A stretch of 64,000 nucleotides of DNA from Flavipsychrobacter sp. (GCA_031292525.1 JARLGY010000068.1:1-64000); one strand, 5' to 3'; positions 1 through 9,197 are shown, counted from the first letter of the stretch. Numbers and translations are program-made. Notes: generated from the letters alone by a model not told the origin.

Positions 1-255
1 AAAGGCATAACTAATACAGGCAACTACAAAGTATATCCCAACCCTGCACAGGATGAAGTAACCATAGAAGGGGAGGGCAGCACAGCCCAACTGGAGATCT
101 ATGATATGAGCGGCAAGCAGATTTGGACAAAGGCGGTAACCTTTAAAGGCGGTCTGGTTAAAGTTCCATTATCACTGCCGACAGGCGTTTATACTATAAA
201 ATTAACAGACGAGCAAGGAAACTATTTTGCTGATCGTTTATTGATAATGAAATAG
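1..255 (+). CDS. C-terminal end of a T9SS type A sorting-domain protein (5' truncated)
   Basis: The open frame runs in from the window edge and stops with TAG at 253-255. The visible 84 residues form a typical type IX secretion C-terminal domain: a VYPNPA motif near the start, then LEIYDMSGKQIW, then a GVYTIKL strand and a short basic end. In this family the domain is cleaved after the cargo crosses the outer membrane, and the cargo is anchored to the surface or released. The cargo itself lies outside the window, so its function cannot be named. Confidence 0.85.
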   Translation, partial: KGITNTGNYKVYPNPAQDEVTIEGEGSTAQLEIYDMSGKQIWTKAVTFKGGLVKVPLSLPTGVYTIKLTDEQGNYFADRLLIMK

Positions 256-373
256 GATGTTATATATATTATATGAAAAATATAATAAGTTGCCGCTAAC
301 ATGAGGCAATTTTATATTATCAATGAATGTAAACGCTATATTAAAAATGAATGAATGCTTTTAAAACGCCCTT

Positions 374-403
374 GTATTTTAACTACATAGCCGTAACTTT
401 ACC
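374..403 (+). promoter_or_regulatory. candidate nuo operon promoter
   Basis: TTG at 374-376 and TAACTTTA at 396-403 are 19 bases apart. This is close to the Bacteroidota primary-sigma consensus (TTTG near -33, TAnnTTTG near -7), with one mismatch in the last base. It would start transcription near 410, about 50 bases before nuoA. This is inferred from the motif only. Confidence 0.4.
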
Positions 404-458
404 CCCATCTACGCGTAGGTGATAAAATAAATTAAAATCTTACAAGCAAGTAACGGAT

Positions 459-848
459 ATGAATATTTTAATGCTGGTAGCCACAAACACCCCTTTCAAC
501 TATTTTCCTGTCGTTTTACAATTGGTAGTAGCAGTAGGGTTTGTTGTAGTTATGATGGCCGCCACACATCTGCTTGGTCCTAAAAGACGCACAAAAGATA
601 AGTTGATCAACTTTGAAAGTGGTATTCCGGCAATAGGCAATGCCCGCCAGCCAATGGGTATCAAATATTTCCTGGTGGCTATATTGTTTGTGTTGTTCGA
701 TGTGGAAGTGATATTCTTTTATCCCTATGCCGTCAATTTCAAGTCATTGGGGTTAGAAGGTTTTTATGCAGTTTTATTATTTGTAGCGTTCTTTTTTTGT
801 GGGTTTTATTACATCATTAAGAAAGGTGCGTTGGAGTGGGAGGATTAA
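459..848 (+). CDS. nuoA: NADH-quinone oxidoreductase subunit A
   Basis: This is a small membrane subunit of complex I, 129 residues, usual length for NuoA. Three hydrophobic segments lie at about 14-38, 67-90 and 98-120. The family-typical loop with FESGIP follows the first helix, and the stretch KYFLVAILFVLFDVEVIFF with its buried acidic residues forms the second helix. The protein sits at the junction of the peripheral and membrane arms near the quinone site. It is the first gene of the 14-gene operon and has a candidate promoter 55 bases upstream. Confidence 0.97.
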   Translation: MNILMLVATNTPFNYFPVVLQLVVAVGFVVVMMAATHLLGPKRRTKDKLINFESGIPAIGNARQPMGIKYFLVAILFVLFDVEVIFFYPYAVNFKSLGLEGFYAVLLFVAFFFCGFYYIIKKGALEWED

Positions 849-902
849 TTAGTGGTTGCGAGTGAATGTGATAGAATGATTTTTTAACCCTGGAGGTGCA
901 GT

Positions 903-980
903 ATGGTTGTTGTGAGTAATGAAAAGTGTATCTCCGGAAATTTAAACAGTACAATTTATGGGACGTCCTGTTCAGTATAA
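903..980 (+). other. possible 25-codon leader ORF overlapping the nuoB start
   Basis: ATG at 903 is preceded by GGAGG at 893-897 with a 5-base gap, a strong Shine-Dalgarno by the standards of this window. The frame encodes 25 residues and ends with TAA at 978-980, after the nuoB start at 958 and in a different frame. It could be a translated leader that couples nuoA and nuoB, or the match could be chance. No similarity was recognised. Confidence 0.2.
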
Positions 981-1521
981 CACGAAAATAAAAATAGTAA
1001 AGATGCCCGATGGCTATACGGGCGAGGGTTTCTTTGCCACTTCTTTTGATAAAGTTGTGGGGCTTGCAAGAGCCAATTCACTATGGCCTTTACCATTTGC
1101 AACATCCTGTTGCGGTATTGAATTCATGGCTACCATGGGGTCTCACTATGATCTGGGGCGTTTTGGCGCAGAGCGTATGGGTTTCACTCCGCGTCAATGC
1201 GATATGTTACTTGTGGCAGGTACCATTGCTAAAAAAATGGCTCCGATACTGCGTCAGGTTTACCTGCAAATGGCTGAGCCACGTTGGGTAATAGCTATTG
1301 GTGCTTGTGCAAGCACAGGCGGCATCTTTGATTCTTACCCTGTTTTGCAAGGTATAGACCAGGTAATACCTGTAGATGTTTATGTACCAGGTTGCCCTCC
1401 GCGACCAGAAGGTATTATAGATGGTATACTAAAACTGCAAGATCTTGTGCATAATGAAAGCTTGCGCAGAAGGGGAAGCGAACAATATAAAGGTTTATTG
1501 GAAAGCTACAATATTCAGTAG
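958..1521 (+). CDS. nuoB: NADH-quinone oxidoreductase subunit B (cluster N2)
   Basis: This 187-residue peripheral-arm subunit carries the terminal 4Fe-4S cluster N2, which passes electrons to quinone. The four ligands are visible: the tandem pair C51-C52 in TSCCGIEF, C117 in IGACASTGG and C146 in VPGCPPRPE. The length is normal. The gene lies between nuoA and nuoC. The ATG at 958 has no clear ribosome-binding site, but GGAGG at 893-897 lies upstream in front of a short overlapping frame. Confidence 0.98.
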   Translation: MGRPVQYNTKIKIVKMPDGYTGEGFFATSFDKVVGLARANSLWPLPFATSCCGIEFMATMGSHYDLGRFGAERMGFTPRQCDMLLVAGTIAKKMAPILRQVYLQMAEPRWVIAIGACASTGGIFDSYPVLQGIDQVIPVDVYVPGCPPRPEGIIDGILKLQDLVHNESLRRRGSEQYKGLLESYNIQ

Positions 1522-1557
1522 TACATTGAAACATCAAGTGTTTAGTTTTAAGCGGAA

Positions 1558-2055
1558 ATGACAAACGAATTCATAAAACAAAAGCTTACTGATAAATTTG
1601 GAGAGCAGATAACCAACTGGGAAGAACCCTATGGTATGCTCACTTTTACAGTGCCTGCTGCGCAGAACCTGAAGGTAATGCAATATCTGTATGACGAGGA
1701 GACACTCCGTTTTCGTTTTCTTACAGACCTTACTGCTGTGCATTTTCCGGATAGAAAAGGTGAAGAGCTTTCTGTAGTATACCACCTGCACAACTTGGTT
1801 GATAACGCACGAATACGAATGAAGATCTATGTTCCCATAGAAACACCGGATGTATTTACTGCAAGCCAGCTTTTCTCAGCTGCTAACTGGATGGAGCGTG
1901 AAACATATGACTTTTTTGGTGTCAACTTTGTAGGTCATCCAAACCTCATACGCATACTGAATGTAGATGAAATGGATTACTTTCCTATGCGTAAGGAATA
2001 CCCAATGGAAGACCCAACCCGTATAGATAAAGATGATGAAATGTTTGGGAGATAA
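1558..2055 (+). CDS. nuoC: NADH-quinone oxidoreductase subunit C
   Basis: This is the 30-kDa-type subunit of the connecting module, 165 residues. The family signature is near the C-terminus: ERETYDFFGVNFVGHPNL, followed by RIL and a MRKEYPM segment. It is a separate gene and not fused to nuoD as in Escherichia coli. The start is 36 bases after the nuoB stop, and nuoD follows after 40 bases. It holds no redox centre and supports assembly of NuoB and NuoD at the quinone site. Confidence 0.97.
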   Translation: MTNEFIKQKLTDKFGEQITNWEEPYGMLTFTVPAAQNLKVMQYLYDEETLRFRFLTDLTAVHFPDRKGEELSVVYHLHNLVDNARIRMKIYVPIETPDVFTASQLFSAANWMERETYDFFGVNFVGHPNLIRILNVDEMDYFPMRKEYPMEDPTRIDKDDEMFGR

Positions 2056-2095
2056 TATTCCCAATTATAGAGTTAAGTGATAAAAACAGAGATTA

Positions 2096-3337
2096 ATGTC
2101 TGAGCCGCAGCATCATATAAAACTGGCTGAAGAGTCGTTACAAAAACAGACCACCACGCTTAACCTGGGTCCTACGCACCCGGCAACGCATGGTGTGTTT
2201 CAGAATATATTGGAGATAGATGGGGAACGTGTGCTGGAGGCTGTACCTACAATTGGCTACATACATCGCGCATTTGAAAAAATTGCTGAGCGCCGCCCTT
2301 ACTACCAGATAACACCACTTACTGACAGGCTTAATTATTGTTCGTCTCCCATCAACAACATGGGCTGGCACATGACAATAGAAAAGCTATTGGGTATAAA
2401 AACACCTAAGCGTGTAGATTACCTGCGTATTATTATCATGGAGCTTTCGCGGATTGCAGATCACCTGGTATGTAACTCCGTAATTGGAGTAGATACAGGT
2501 GCGTTAACGGTATTTACGTACGTGTTCCAGTTGCGTGAAATGATCTATGAAGTTTTTGAAGAAGTTTGTGGTTCTCGCCTTACTACCAATATAGGTCGTG
2601 TAGGTGGTTTCGAACGCAATTTTACAGAAGCATCTTTTACTAAAATACATCACTTGCTTACCCTGCTACCCAAGGGGCTAAAGGAGTTTGAGGTATTGCT
2701 GAACCGTAACAGGATATTTATGGACCGCTGCATTGGTGCTGGTCCTATTAGCGCTGAACGAGCGTTGAACTATGGCTTTACAGGCCCTAATCTGCGCGCT
2801 GCAGGTGTAGACTATGATGTTCGTGTAGCTTCACCTTATTGCTCTTACGAGGAATTTGATTTTAAGATTCCTGTAGGGACTAATGGTGATGTTTACGACC
2901 GTTACCTGGTGCGCGAGGGAGAAATGTGGCAGAGTGTAAGCATCATACGGCAGGCGCTTGCAAAAGTAGAGGCATTGGAAAAAGAATTTCCAGATCAGAA
3001 GCATGTATTTTATGCTCCTGAGGCTGACCATTTTCATCTGCCGCCAAAGCAAGATGTATATACTAAGATGGAAGCGCTGATATTCCACTTCAAAATGATA
3101 ATGGGTGAGATAGATGCATTACCGGGTGAAGTTTATCATTCAGTAGAAGGTGGCAACGGCGAAGTAGGTTACTACCTCATAAGCGATGGTGGCCGTACAC
3201 CGTACAGGCTGCACTTCCGCAGACCATGCTTTATCTATTACCAGGCATATCCTGAGATGATAAAAGATGGTTTATTGAGTGATGCGATCATTACGCTCAG
3301 CTCGCTGAATGTAATTGCTGGTGAGCTGGATGCTTAA
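2096..3337 (+). CDS. nuoD: NADH-quinone oxidoreductase subunit D
   Basis: This 413-residue protein is the 49-kDa-type subunit that forms the quinone-binding pocket with NuoB. The N-terminal GPTHPATHGVF loop carries the conserved histidines next to the quinone. The C-terminal half has YHSVEGGNGEVGYYL and SDGGRTPYRLHFRRP, and the protein ends with GELDA, close to the GELD-type ends seen in this family. It is evolutionarily related to the large subunit of NiFe hydrogenases but lacks the metal-binding cysteines. nuoE follows directly. Confidence 0.98.
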   Translation: MSEPQHHIKLAEESLQKQTTTLNLGPTHPATHGVFQNILEIDGERVLEAVPTIGYIHRAFEKIAERRPYYQITPLTDRLNYCSSPINNMGWHMTIEKLLGIKTPKRVDYLRIIIMELSRIADHLVCNSVIGVDTGALTVFTYVFQLREMIYEVFEEVCGSRLTTNIGRVGGFERNFTEASFTKIHHLLTLLPKGLKEFEVLLNRNRIFMDRCIGAGPISAERALNYGFTGPNLRAAGVDYDVRVASPYCSYEEFDFKIPVGTNGDVYDRYLVREGEMWQSVSIIRQALAKVEALEKEFPDQKHVFYAPEADHFHLPPKQDVYTKMEALIFHFKMIMGEIDALPGEVYHSVEGGNGEVGYYLISDGGRTPYRLHFRRPCFIYYQAYPEMIKDGLLSDAIITLSSLNVIAGELDA

Positions 3338-3394
3338 GTTTTTGAAATACAAAGAATGACCGTGCTGAGGCACTTAAGAAATACGAAGGGACCA

Positions 3395-3892
3395 ATGAGT
3401 ATCAAATTTTCTCAGGAACAACTAAATAAGGTACAGGAAGTAATAGCCCGTTACCCGGAAGGGAAACAAAAGAGCGCTCTTATCCCTTTGCTGCATATGG
3501 CACAGGATACGTTTGGTGGCTGGCTGGATGCACCTGTTATGGACTACGTTGCAGAATTGCTGCACATACTGCCAATAGAGGTGTATGAGGTGGCTACTTT
3601 TTATAGCATGTTCAATACAAAACCTGTAGGTAAGTATCTGCTGGAAGTTTGCCGTACAGGGCCTTGCATGCTGAATGGCAGTGACGAAATCATAGAATAC
3701 ATAAAAAGTAAGCTGGGCATAAATGAAGGCGAAACTACACCAGATGGCTTGTTTACCCTGAAACCAGCGGAGTGCCTTGGCGCATGTGGATATGCACCTA
3801 TGATGCAGTTGGGAAATAATTTCAGGGAGCACCTGACCAAAGAAAAAGTGGATGCACTAATAAGTGAGTTAACAGCAAAGGCTGGTAACTAA
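3395..3892 (+). CDS. nuoE: NADH-quinone oxidoreductase subunit E (2Fe-2S)
   Basis: This is the 24-kDa-type subunit of the NADH dehydrogenase module. With the start at 3395 it has 165 residues. The 2Fe-2S cluster N1a ligands are C86 and C91 in CRTGPC and C127 and C131 in CLGAC. I prefer the ATG at 3395 because GAAGGG lies just upstream and the family begins near MSIKFS. An in-frame ATG at 3356 would add 13 basic residues. nuoF follows after 72 bases. Confidence 0.95.
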   Translation: MSIKFSQEQLNKVQEVIARYPEGKQKSALIPLLHMAQDTFGGWLDAPVMDYVAELLHILPIEVYEVATFYSMFNTKPVGKYLLEVCRTGPCMLNGSDEIIEYIKSKLGINEGETTPDGLFTLKPAECLGACGYAPMMQLGNNFREHLTKEKVDALISELTAKAGN

Positions 3893-3964
3893 GCTAGTTG
3901 AAAAGATTCAATAATTAAATACTAAAGCTGGAGGGGTATTTCCTGCTTAATTTTTCGGTATAAG

Positions 3965-5314
3965 ATGAAACTATTATTACAGAACGCACATATAGAAGGT
4001 ATCAGGTTTTACGATGCTTACCGTAAGAATGGTGGTTACCAGTCTGTAGAGAAGGCGTTTAAGATGAGTACCGATGCTATAGTGGAAGAGGTGAAGAAAA
4101 GCGGTCTTCGTGGTCGTGGAGGCGCCGGTTTTCCTACGGGTATGAAGTGGAGTTTCCTGGCTAAACCCGAAGGCGTGCCACGTCACTTGGTGTGCAATGC
4201 CGATGAATCAGAACCGGGTACTTTTAAAGACCGTTACCTGATGGAGTTTCTGCCACACCTGCTGATAGAAGGCCTGATAGTAAGTAGTTACGCACTGGGC
4301 AGTAATGCAACATACATATACATACGTGGAGAATATGCATGGATAACGGATATACTGGAACACGCTATAGCAGAAGCCAAACAAAACGGCTGGCTGGGTA
4401 AGAATATTCTGGGTAGTGGTTTCGATTGCGAGATATATGTACATCGCGGTGCTGGAGCTTATATATGTGGTGAAGAAACAGCGTTGATAGAATCACTGGA
4501 AGGCAAGCGTGGCAATCCCCGCCTGAAACCGCCATTCCCGGCTATACAGGGGGTATGGATGCGTCCTACTGTTGTGAACAATGTAGAAACATTGGCTGCC
4601 ATTGTACCCATCATTAATATGGGCGGTGAAGAATATGCTAAAATTGGTGTGGGCCGTTCTACTGGTACAAAACTGTTGTCTGTTTGCGGTAACGTAAACA
4701 AACCCGGTGTGTACGAAATTGACATGACCATTTCGGTTGAAGAGTTTATATATAGCGATAAATATTGTGGTGGCATACCGAATGGCAAAAGGCTGAAGGC
4801 TTGTATTCCGGGTGGATCATCAGTACCTATTGTACCTGCTAACCTGTTGTTTAAAACGGCAAAAGGCGAGACCCGCATGATGAACTACGAAAGTTTATCT
4901 GACGGGGGTTTTGCAACCGGTACCATGATGGGCTCTGGTGGATTTATTGTATTAGATGAAGACCAGTGCGTAGTAAGGCATACTATGACACTTGCGCGTT
5001 TCTACAACCACGAAAGTTGTGGTCAGTGCAGCCCGTGCCGCGAAGGTACCGGGTGGATGTACAAAATATTAAAGAATATAGAGAACGGTCAGGGTAAACT
5101 AAGTGATATAGACCTGCTTTGGGATATACAACGCAGGATAGAAGGTAATACAATTTGTCCGTTGGGCGATGCAGCAGCATGGCCCGTGGCCGCGGCTATT
5201 CGCCACTTCAGGGATGAATTTGAATGGCATGTGCTGAATCCTGAAGAATCTCAGAGGCGTAATTACGGTATCGCACATTATGCAGATCCGTTACCAATGG
5301 TTGGTGTGGTGTAA
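3965..5314 (+). CDS. nuoF: NADH-quinone oxidoreductase subunit F (NADH/FMN binding)
   Basis: This subunit oxidises NADH and passes electrons through FMN to cluster N3. It has 449 residues. The glycine-rich FMN/NADH loop GRGGAGFPTG is at residues 50-59, and a second glycine-rich element, HRGAGAYICGEETALI, is near 160. The N3 ligands are C352, C355 and C358 in SCGQCSPC, plus C398 in TICPLG. The gene order E-F-G is the standard dehydrogenase module. Confidence 0.98.
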   Translation: MKLLLQNAHIEGIRFYDAYRKNGGYQSVEKAFKMSTDAIVEEVKKSGLRGRGGAGFPTGMKWSFLAKPEGVPRHLVCNADESEPGTFKDRYLMEFLPHLLIEGLIVSSYALGSNATYIYIRGEYAWITDILEHAIAEAKQNGWLGKNILGSGFDCEIYVHRGAGAYICGEETALIESLEGKRGNPRLKPPFPAIQGVWMRPTVVNNVETLAAIVPIINMGGEEYAKIGVGRSTGTKLLSVCGNVNKPGVYEIDMTISVEEFIYSDKYCGGIPNGKRLKACIPGGSSVPIVPANLLFKTAKGETRMMNYESLSDGGFATGTMMGSGGFIVLDEDQCVVRHTMTLARFYNHESCGQCSPCREGTGWMYKILKNIENGQGKLSDIDLLWDIQRRIEGNTICPLGDAAAWPVAAAIRHFRDEFEWHVLNPEESQRRNYGIAHYADPLPMVGVV

Positions 5315-5372
5315 TGATGGTTGTCATAAGCAATGTATTGTTGCTATTGGTTATTGATAATATTGAAAGAAA

Positions 5373-6467
5373 ATGTCTGAGGTTCAGAACTTTAAAGTAA
5401 CGATAGATAATATAACAGTAGAGGTAGCGCCTGGAACTACTATACTAAATGCTGCACGTGCTATTGGTGGCGAGGTAGCCCCGCCGGCTATGTGCTACTA
5501 CAGCAAGCTGAAAGATAGCGGTGGTAAGTGCCGTACTTGCCTGGTAGAGGTAAGCAAGGGTTCTGAAAAAGACCCCCGCCCTATGCCTAAGCTGGTAGCA
5601 AGCTGCCGTACTACCGTTATGGACGGTATGGAAGTGAAGAACATTACTTCTGAAAAAGTGCTGGATGCCCGTAAAGGGATCGTTGAAATGTTGTTGATCA
5701 ATCACCCGCTGGATTGCCCGGTGTGTGACCAGGCTGGTGAGTGCGATCTGCAAAACCTCAGCTATGAACATGGTTCAGAGAAAACACGTTACGAATTCAA
5801 ACGTCGTACGTTTGAGAAAGAAGATATAGGGCCTTACATACAGTTACACATGACGCGTTGCATTATGTGTTTCCGTTGCGTATATACTGCCGATCAGCTT
5901 ACAGATAAGCGTGAGCACGGTATATTGGAGCGTGGCGACCATGCGCAGATCAGCACATTGCTGGGCAAATCGCTGGACCATGACTTTATAGGGAATGTAA
6001 TAGATGTTTGCCCTGTGGGTGCACTAACGGATAAAACATTCCGCTTTAAGAATCGCGTGTGGTTTGCAAAACCCGTAGATGCACATCGCGATTGTCCTAC
6101 CTGCAAGGGTAAGGTACGGTTGTGGATGCGTGGCGAAGAGGTATTTCGCGTAACAGCCCGTAAAGATCAGTGGGGTGAGGTTGAAGATTTTATCTGCAAC
6201 GATTGCCGCTTCCATAAAAAAGAAACAAAAGACTGGGTAATCGAAGGCCCATCTGTAGTGGACAGGCGCAGCGTGATAGCTCAAGGGCACTACCAGGGTA
6301 AGGTTGGTATGGTTAAAGAACAGCCAAGACTTATTGACCAGGTTATAGGTAAAGCGCCTAAGTTACTGATGGACATTCACAGCATAAGCGATGTGAACAG
6401 GCCTGATGTAGATTTATCGCAGATAGAAGGCCCTGCGCACTCTGATGATTTTGAGCATAATAAATAA
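5373..6467 (+). CDS. nuoG: short NADH-quinone oxidoreductase subunit G
   Basis: This is the electron-wire subunit, 364 residues, against about 900 in Escherichia coli. The N-terminal part keeps the 2Fe-2S ligands C41, C53, C56 and C78, the His-ligated cluster (H111, C115, C118, C124) and the next cluster (C163, C166, C169, C213). The molybdopterin-oxidoreductase-like domain is missing. Two more pairs, C241-x2-C244 and C275-x2-C278, sit where cluster N7 begins in long NuoG, but the N7 spacing (CxxCxxxC) is not kept. Short NuoG is, as I recall, usual in Bacteroidota. The last 60 residues look unstructured. Confidence 0.93.
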   Translation: MSEVQNFKVTIDNITVEVAPGTTILNAARAIGGEVAPPAMCYYSKLKDSGGKCRTCLVEVSKGSEKDPRPMPKLVASCRTTVMDGMEVKNITSEKVLDARKGIVEMLLINHPLDCPVCDQAGECDLQNLSYEHGSEKTRYEFKRRTFEKEDIGPYIQLHMTRCIMCFRCVYTADQLTDKREHGILERGDHAQISTLLGKSLDHDFIGNVIDVCPVGALTDKTFRFKNRVWFAKPVDAHRDCPTCKGKVRLWMRGEEVFRVTARKDQWGEVEDFICNDCRFHKKETKDWVIEGPSVVDRRSVIAQGHYQGKVGMVKEQPRLIDQVIGKAPKLLMDIHSISDVNRPDVDLSQIEGPAHSDDFEHNK

Positions 6468-6564
6468 TACATAAATATGCACATGTGCATATAGCAGCTA
6501 ATAATTACAATTACTTTGGCTGAATAGGGAATTTTATAACAAACTAAATTATTTTTGCGCGGCT

Positions 6565-7641
6565 ATGCTTTTACTCCAGGTCGATATGGCGTTTCTTATT
6601 GAAAAGATATTACTCATAACGGTGATACTTTTTGGCTCGTTGGGTATAGCTATGTATGCTACATGGGGCGAGCGTAAAGTGGCTGCCGTGATGCAGGACC
6701 GTTTAGGTCCTAATAGAGCGGGTCCCCTGGGGCTCTTGCAGCCTTTGGCCGATGGTTTGAAGCTCTTCATGAAAGAAGAGATCATCCCGGATCGTTCTAC
6801 AAAATTCTTGTTTATACTTGGTCCATGTCTTTCTATGCTTACAGCGCTTATGACAAGTGCTATTGTGCCATGGGGGCCAGATTTTGTTGCGGCTAGTGGC
6901 CATATATTCACTTTACAGGTTGCTGATATTAATATAGGTGTACTGTATGTTTTCGGTGTTGTAAGCCTTGGTGTATATGGTATCATGCTGGGTGGTTGGG
7001 CATCAAATAATAAGTTTAGCTTGTTGAGCAGTATCCGTTCGGCATCGCAGGCTATATCGTATGAGTTGCCTATGGGCATCAGCCTGATAGCGTTACTAAT
7101 GATGACAGGCACTTTAAGCCTCCGCGAAATAGTGCAACAGCAACATGGTTTCTGGGCAGATGGATATTTTAGCTGGAACTTTTTTAAACAACCATTAGGT
7201 TTTATTATATTCCTTACTTGTTCTTTTGCAGAACTGAACCGGGCACCATTCGATTTACCTGAGTGCGAAAGTGAACTGAACATGGGTTACCACCAGGAAT
7301 ATTCTTCAATGAAACTTGGTTTTTACCTGTTTGCAGAGTACATCAACCTGTTTGTAAGCTCAGCAATACTCATCACCTTATTCTTTGGGGGGTATAATTT
7401 CCCTTTTATGGATCAAATGGCTACCAGCCTTAATAGCCCAATACTCTTTACCCTGATATGTGTATTGGTATTTATGGCCAAAGTTATTTGCATGATATTG
7501 TTCTTCATGTTTGTGAGGTGGACATTGCCACGTTTCCGCTTCGATCAACTTATGAAGTTGGGTTGGAAATCCTTGATACCATTGGCCTTAGTAAATATGT
7601 TGATAACTGCTGCAGTAATACTGTTGTTTTTCAACAAATAA
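6565..7641 (+). CDS. nuoH: NADH-quinone oxidoreductase subunit H
   Basis: This membrane subunit forms the quinone entry tunnel and links the two arms. It has 358 residues and about eight hydrophobic helices. Family motifs are GPNRAGPLGLLQPLADGLK near residue 50 and ELNRAPFDLPECESEL near 230. Most homologs read PEAESEL at the second motif, so the Cys is a small variation. The ATG at 6565 is used here. An alternative ATG at 6586 would remove seven residues. Confidence 0.97.
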   Translation: MLLLQVDMAFLIEKILLITVILFGSLGIAMYATWGERKVAAVMQDRLGPNRAGPLGLLQPLADGLKLFMKEEIIPDRSTKFLFILGPCLSMLTALMTSAIVPWGPDFVAASGHIFTLQVADINIGVLYVFGVVSLGVYGIMLGGWASNNKFSLLSSIRSASQAISYELPMGISLIALLMMTGTLSLREIVQQQHGFWADGYFSWNFFKQPLGFIIFLTCSFAELNRAPFDLPECESELNMGYHQEYSSMKLGFYLFAEYINLFVSSAILITLFFGGYNFPFMDQMATSLNSPILFTLICVLVFMAKVICMILFFMFVRWTLPRFRFDQLMKLGWKSLIPLALVNMLITAAVILLFFNK

Positions 7642-7772
7642 TAAGCTTAGGCTTAGGAATTGAATAACAACCAATTGAGAATGATGTAAATTTTATGCAG
7701 GTATTTATAGTAGTGCGGTTGAAAAGTGTTGAAAATATAAATGAAGCATACTAAAGATTTTTGAAGCATACA

Positions 7773-8282
7773 ATGCAAAAACTAACAAACAGATCTGTTG
7801 CCGTTAACCGCAGCCCTATGACGCTCGCTGAGCGTGCATACCTGCCGGCCCTGGCGAAAGGATTGCGTATAACATTAGGGCATATATTTAAGAAGAAGGT
7901 AACGATCAGTTATCCCGAGCAAAAACGTCCATTCAGTCCGGTATTCCGTGGCCTGCATATATTGAACAGGGACGAAGAAGGCCGCGAAAATTGCACTGCC
8001 TGTGGTTTATGTGCATTGGCTTGCCCTGCTGAGGCCATCACTATGGAGGCTGCAGAACGTAAACCAGGAGAAGAGCATCTGTACCGGGAAGAAAAGTATG
8101 CAGCTAAATATGAAATAAACATGCTGCGTTGCATATTCTGCGGGTTCTGCGAAGAGGCTTGTCCTAAAGACGCTATTTATCTTACTGAAACTGTAATGCC
8201 ATCTAATTACAACAGACAAAGCTTTATTTATAAAAAAGAAGATCTGCTTATCCCTCACCCTCAAAAACAGGAAGGTAAATAA
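7773..8282 (+). CDS. nuoI: NADH-quinone oxidoreductase subunit I (two 4Fe-4S)
   Basis: This ferredoxin-like subunit carries clusters N6a and N6b, which pass electrons to NuoB. It has 169 residues from the ATG at 7773. A TTG at 7761 would add four residues and is less likely. The cluster motifs are CTACGLCALACP (C74, C77, C80, C84) and CIFCGFCEEACP (C120, C123, C126, C130). The gene ends two bases before nuoJ, so the two are probably coupled. The 131-base gap from nuoH to this gene holds nothing recognisable. Confidence 0.97.
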   Translation: MQKLTNRSVAVNRSPMTLAERAYLPALAKGLRITLGHIFKKKVTISYPEQKRPFSPVFRGLHILNRDEEGRENCTACGLCALACPAEAITMEAAERKPGEEHLYREEKYAAKYEINMLRCIFCGFCEEACPKDAIYLTETVMPSNYNRQSFIYKKEDLLIPHPQKQEGK

Positions 8283-8284
8283 CT

Positions 8285-8797
8285 ATGGGCATTTACGATA
8301 TAGCTTTCTGGATTCTAACTGTTATAGCCATAGGTTGTGCACTTGGTGTTATTTTAAGTCGCAATCCCATTAATAGCGTACTATTTCTCATCGCTACCTT
8401 TTTTGCAATTTCGGGGCACTATTTGTTGCTCAATGCCCAGTTCCTGGCCATAGTCAATATCATTGTTTATGCAGGTGCCATCATGGTATTGTTCCTGTTC
8501 GTTATCATGCTCATGAACCTGAACGCCGATGTAGAACCACAAAAGGGCAGATTGGTGCAATTGGCTGGTGTGGTATCGGGTGGTGCATTGCTACTTGTAT
8601 TGCTGGCAGCATTGCGCACCGCAAAATATCCTACGCTTGAAAGTACACCTAATGAAATAGGATTGATACAGAACCTGGGTGAAGTATTGTTCACCCAATA
8701 CGTATTGCCGTTCGAGATCAGCAGTGTGCTGTTCCTGAGTGCAATGATAGGTGCTATAGTAATAGGTAAAAAAGAAGACAGCACACATAGTGCCTAG
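8285..8797 (+). CDS. nuoJ: NADH-quinone oxidoreductase subunit J
   Basis: This 170-residue membrane subunit has five hydrophobic segments (about 6-24, 30-48, 54-76, 92-111 and 138-158). The conserved helix ending VYAGAIMVLFLFVIMLMN, which contains the pi-bulge region known from complex I structures, is clear. It starts two bases after the nuoI stop and is followed by nuoK after 64 bases. Confidence 0.97.
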   Translation: MGIYDIAFWILTVIAIGCALGVILSRNPINSVLFLIATFFAISGHYLLLNAQFLAIVNIIVYAGAIMVLFLFVIMLMNLNADVEPQKGRLVQLAGVVSGGALLLVLLAALRTAKYPTLESTPNEIGLIQNLGEVLFTQYVLPFEISSVLFLSAMIGAIVIGKKEDSTHSA

Positions 8798-8861
8798 ATA
8801 CAGATCAATTACTGTTCCCATTGGGTGCAGCATTTTTAATATACTAAGGTTTTAGTTTTTT

Positions 8862-9167
8862 ATGCCAATACTACCACTACATTACATGTTCCTGAGCCTT
8901 ACACTTTTTTGTATAGGTATCATGGGCGTGCTTATTCGTCGCAACGCTATCATCATATTTATGTGTGTGGAGCTTATGTTGAATGCCGTGAACTTATTAA
9001 TGGTAGCTTTTTCTAAAATGTATGTGGATGCAGGCGCCCAGGTATTTGTATTCTTTATAATGGTGGTTGCAGCTGCAGAAGTGGCTGTGGGGCTGGCAGT
9101 TATAGTAATGATGTACAGAAAAGTGCATTCTGTTGACGTGAATATATTGAACAGGCTAAAACATTAA
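8862..9167 (+). CDS. nuoK: NADH-quinone oxidoreductase subunit K
   Basis: This is the smallest antiporter-like membrane subunit, 101 residues with three helices, which is the family length. The conserved glutamate in helix 2 is visible in CVELMLNAVNLLM at about residue 38, and a second one lies in helix 3 in AAAEVAVGLA. Both belong to the proton path in the known structures. Confidence 0.98.
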   Translation: MPILPLHYMFLSLTLFCIGIMGVLIRRNAIIIFMCVELMLNAVNLLMVAFSKMYVDAGAQVFVFFIMVVAAAEVAVGLAVIVMMYRKVHSVDVNILNRLKH

Positions 9168-9197
9168 TTGCAGCTTTCGGGCTTTTGAATATTAAAT

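Noticed and set aside
6549-7283. Long minus-strand frame over nuoH
   Set aside because: It is antisense to a certain nuoH and has no start context or protein-like pattern.
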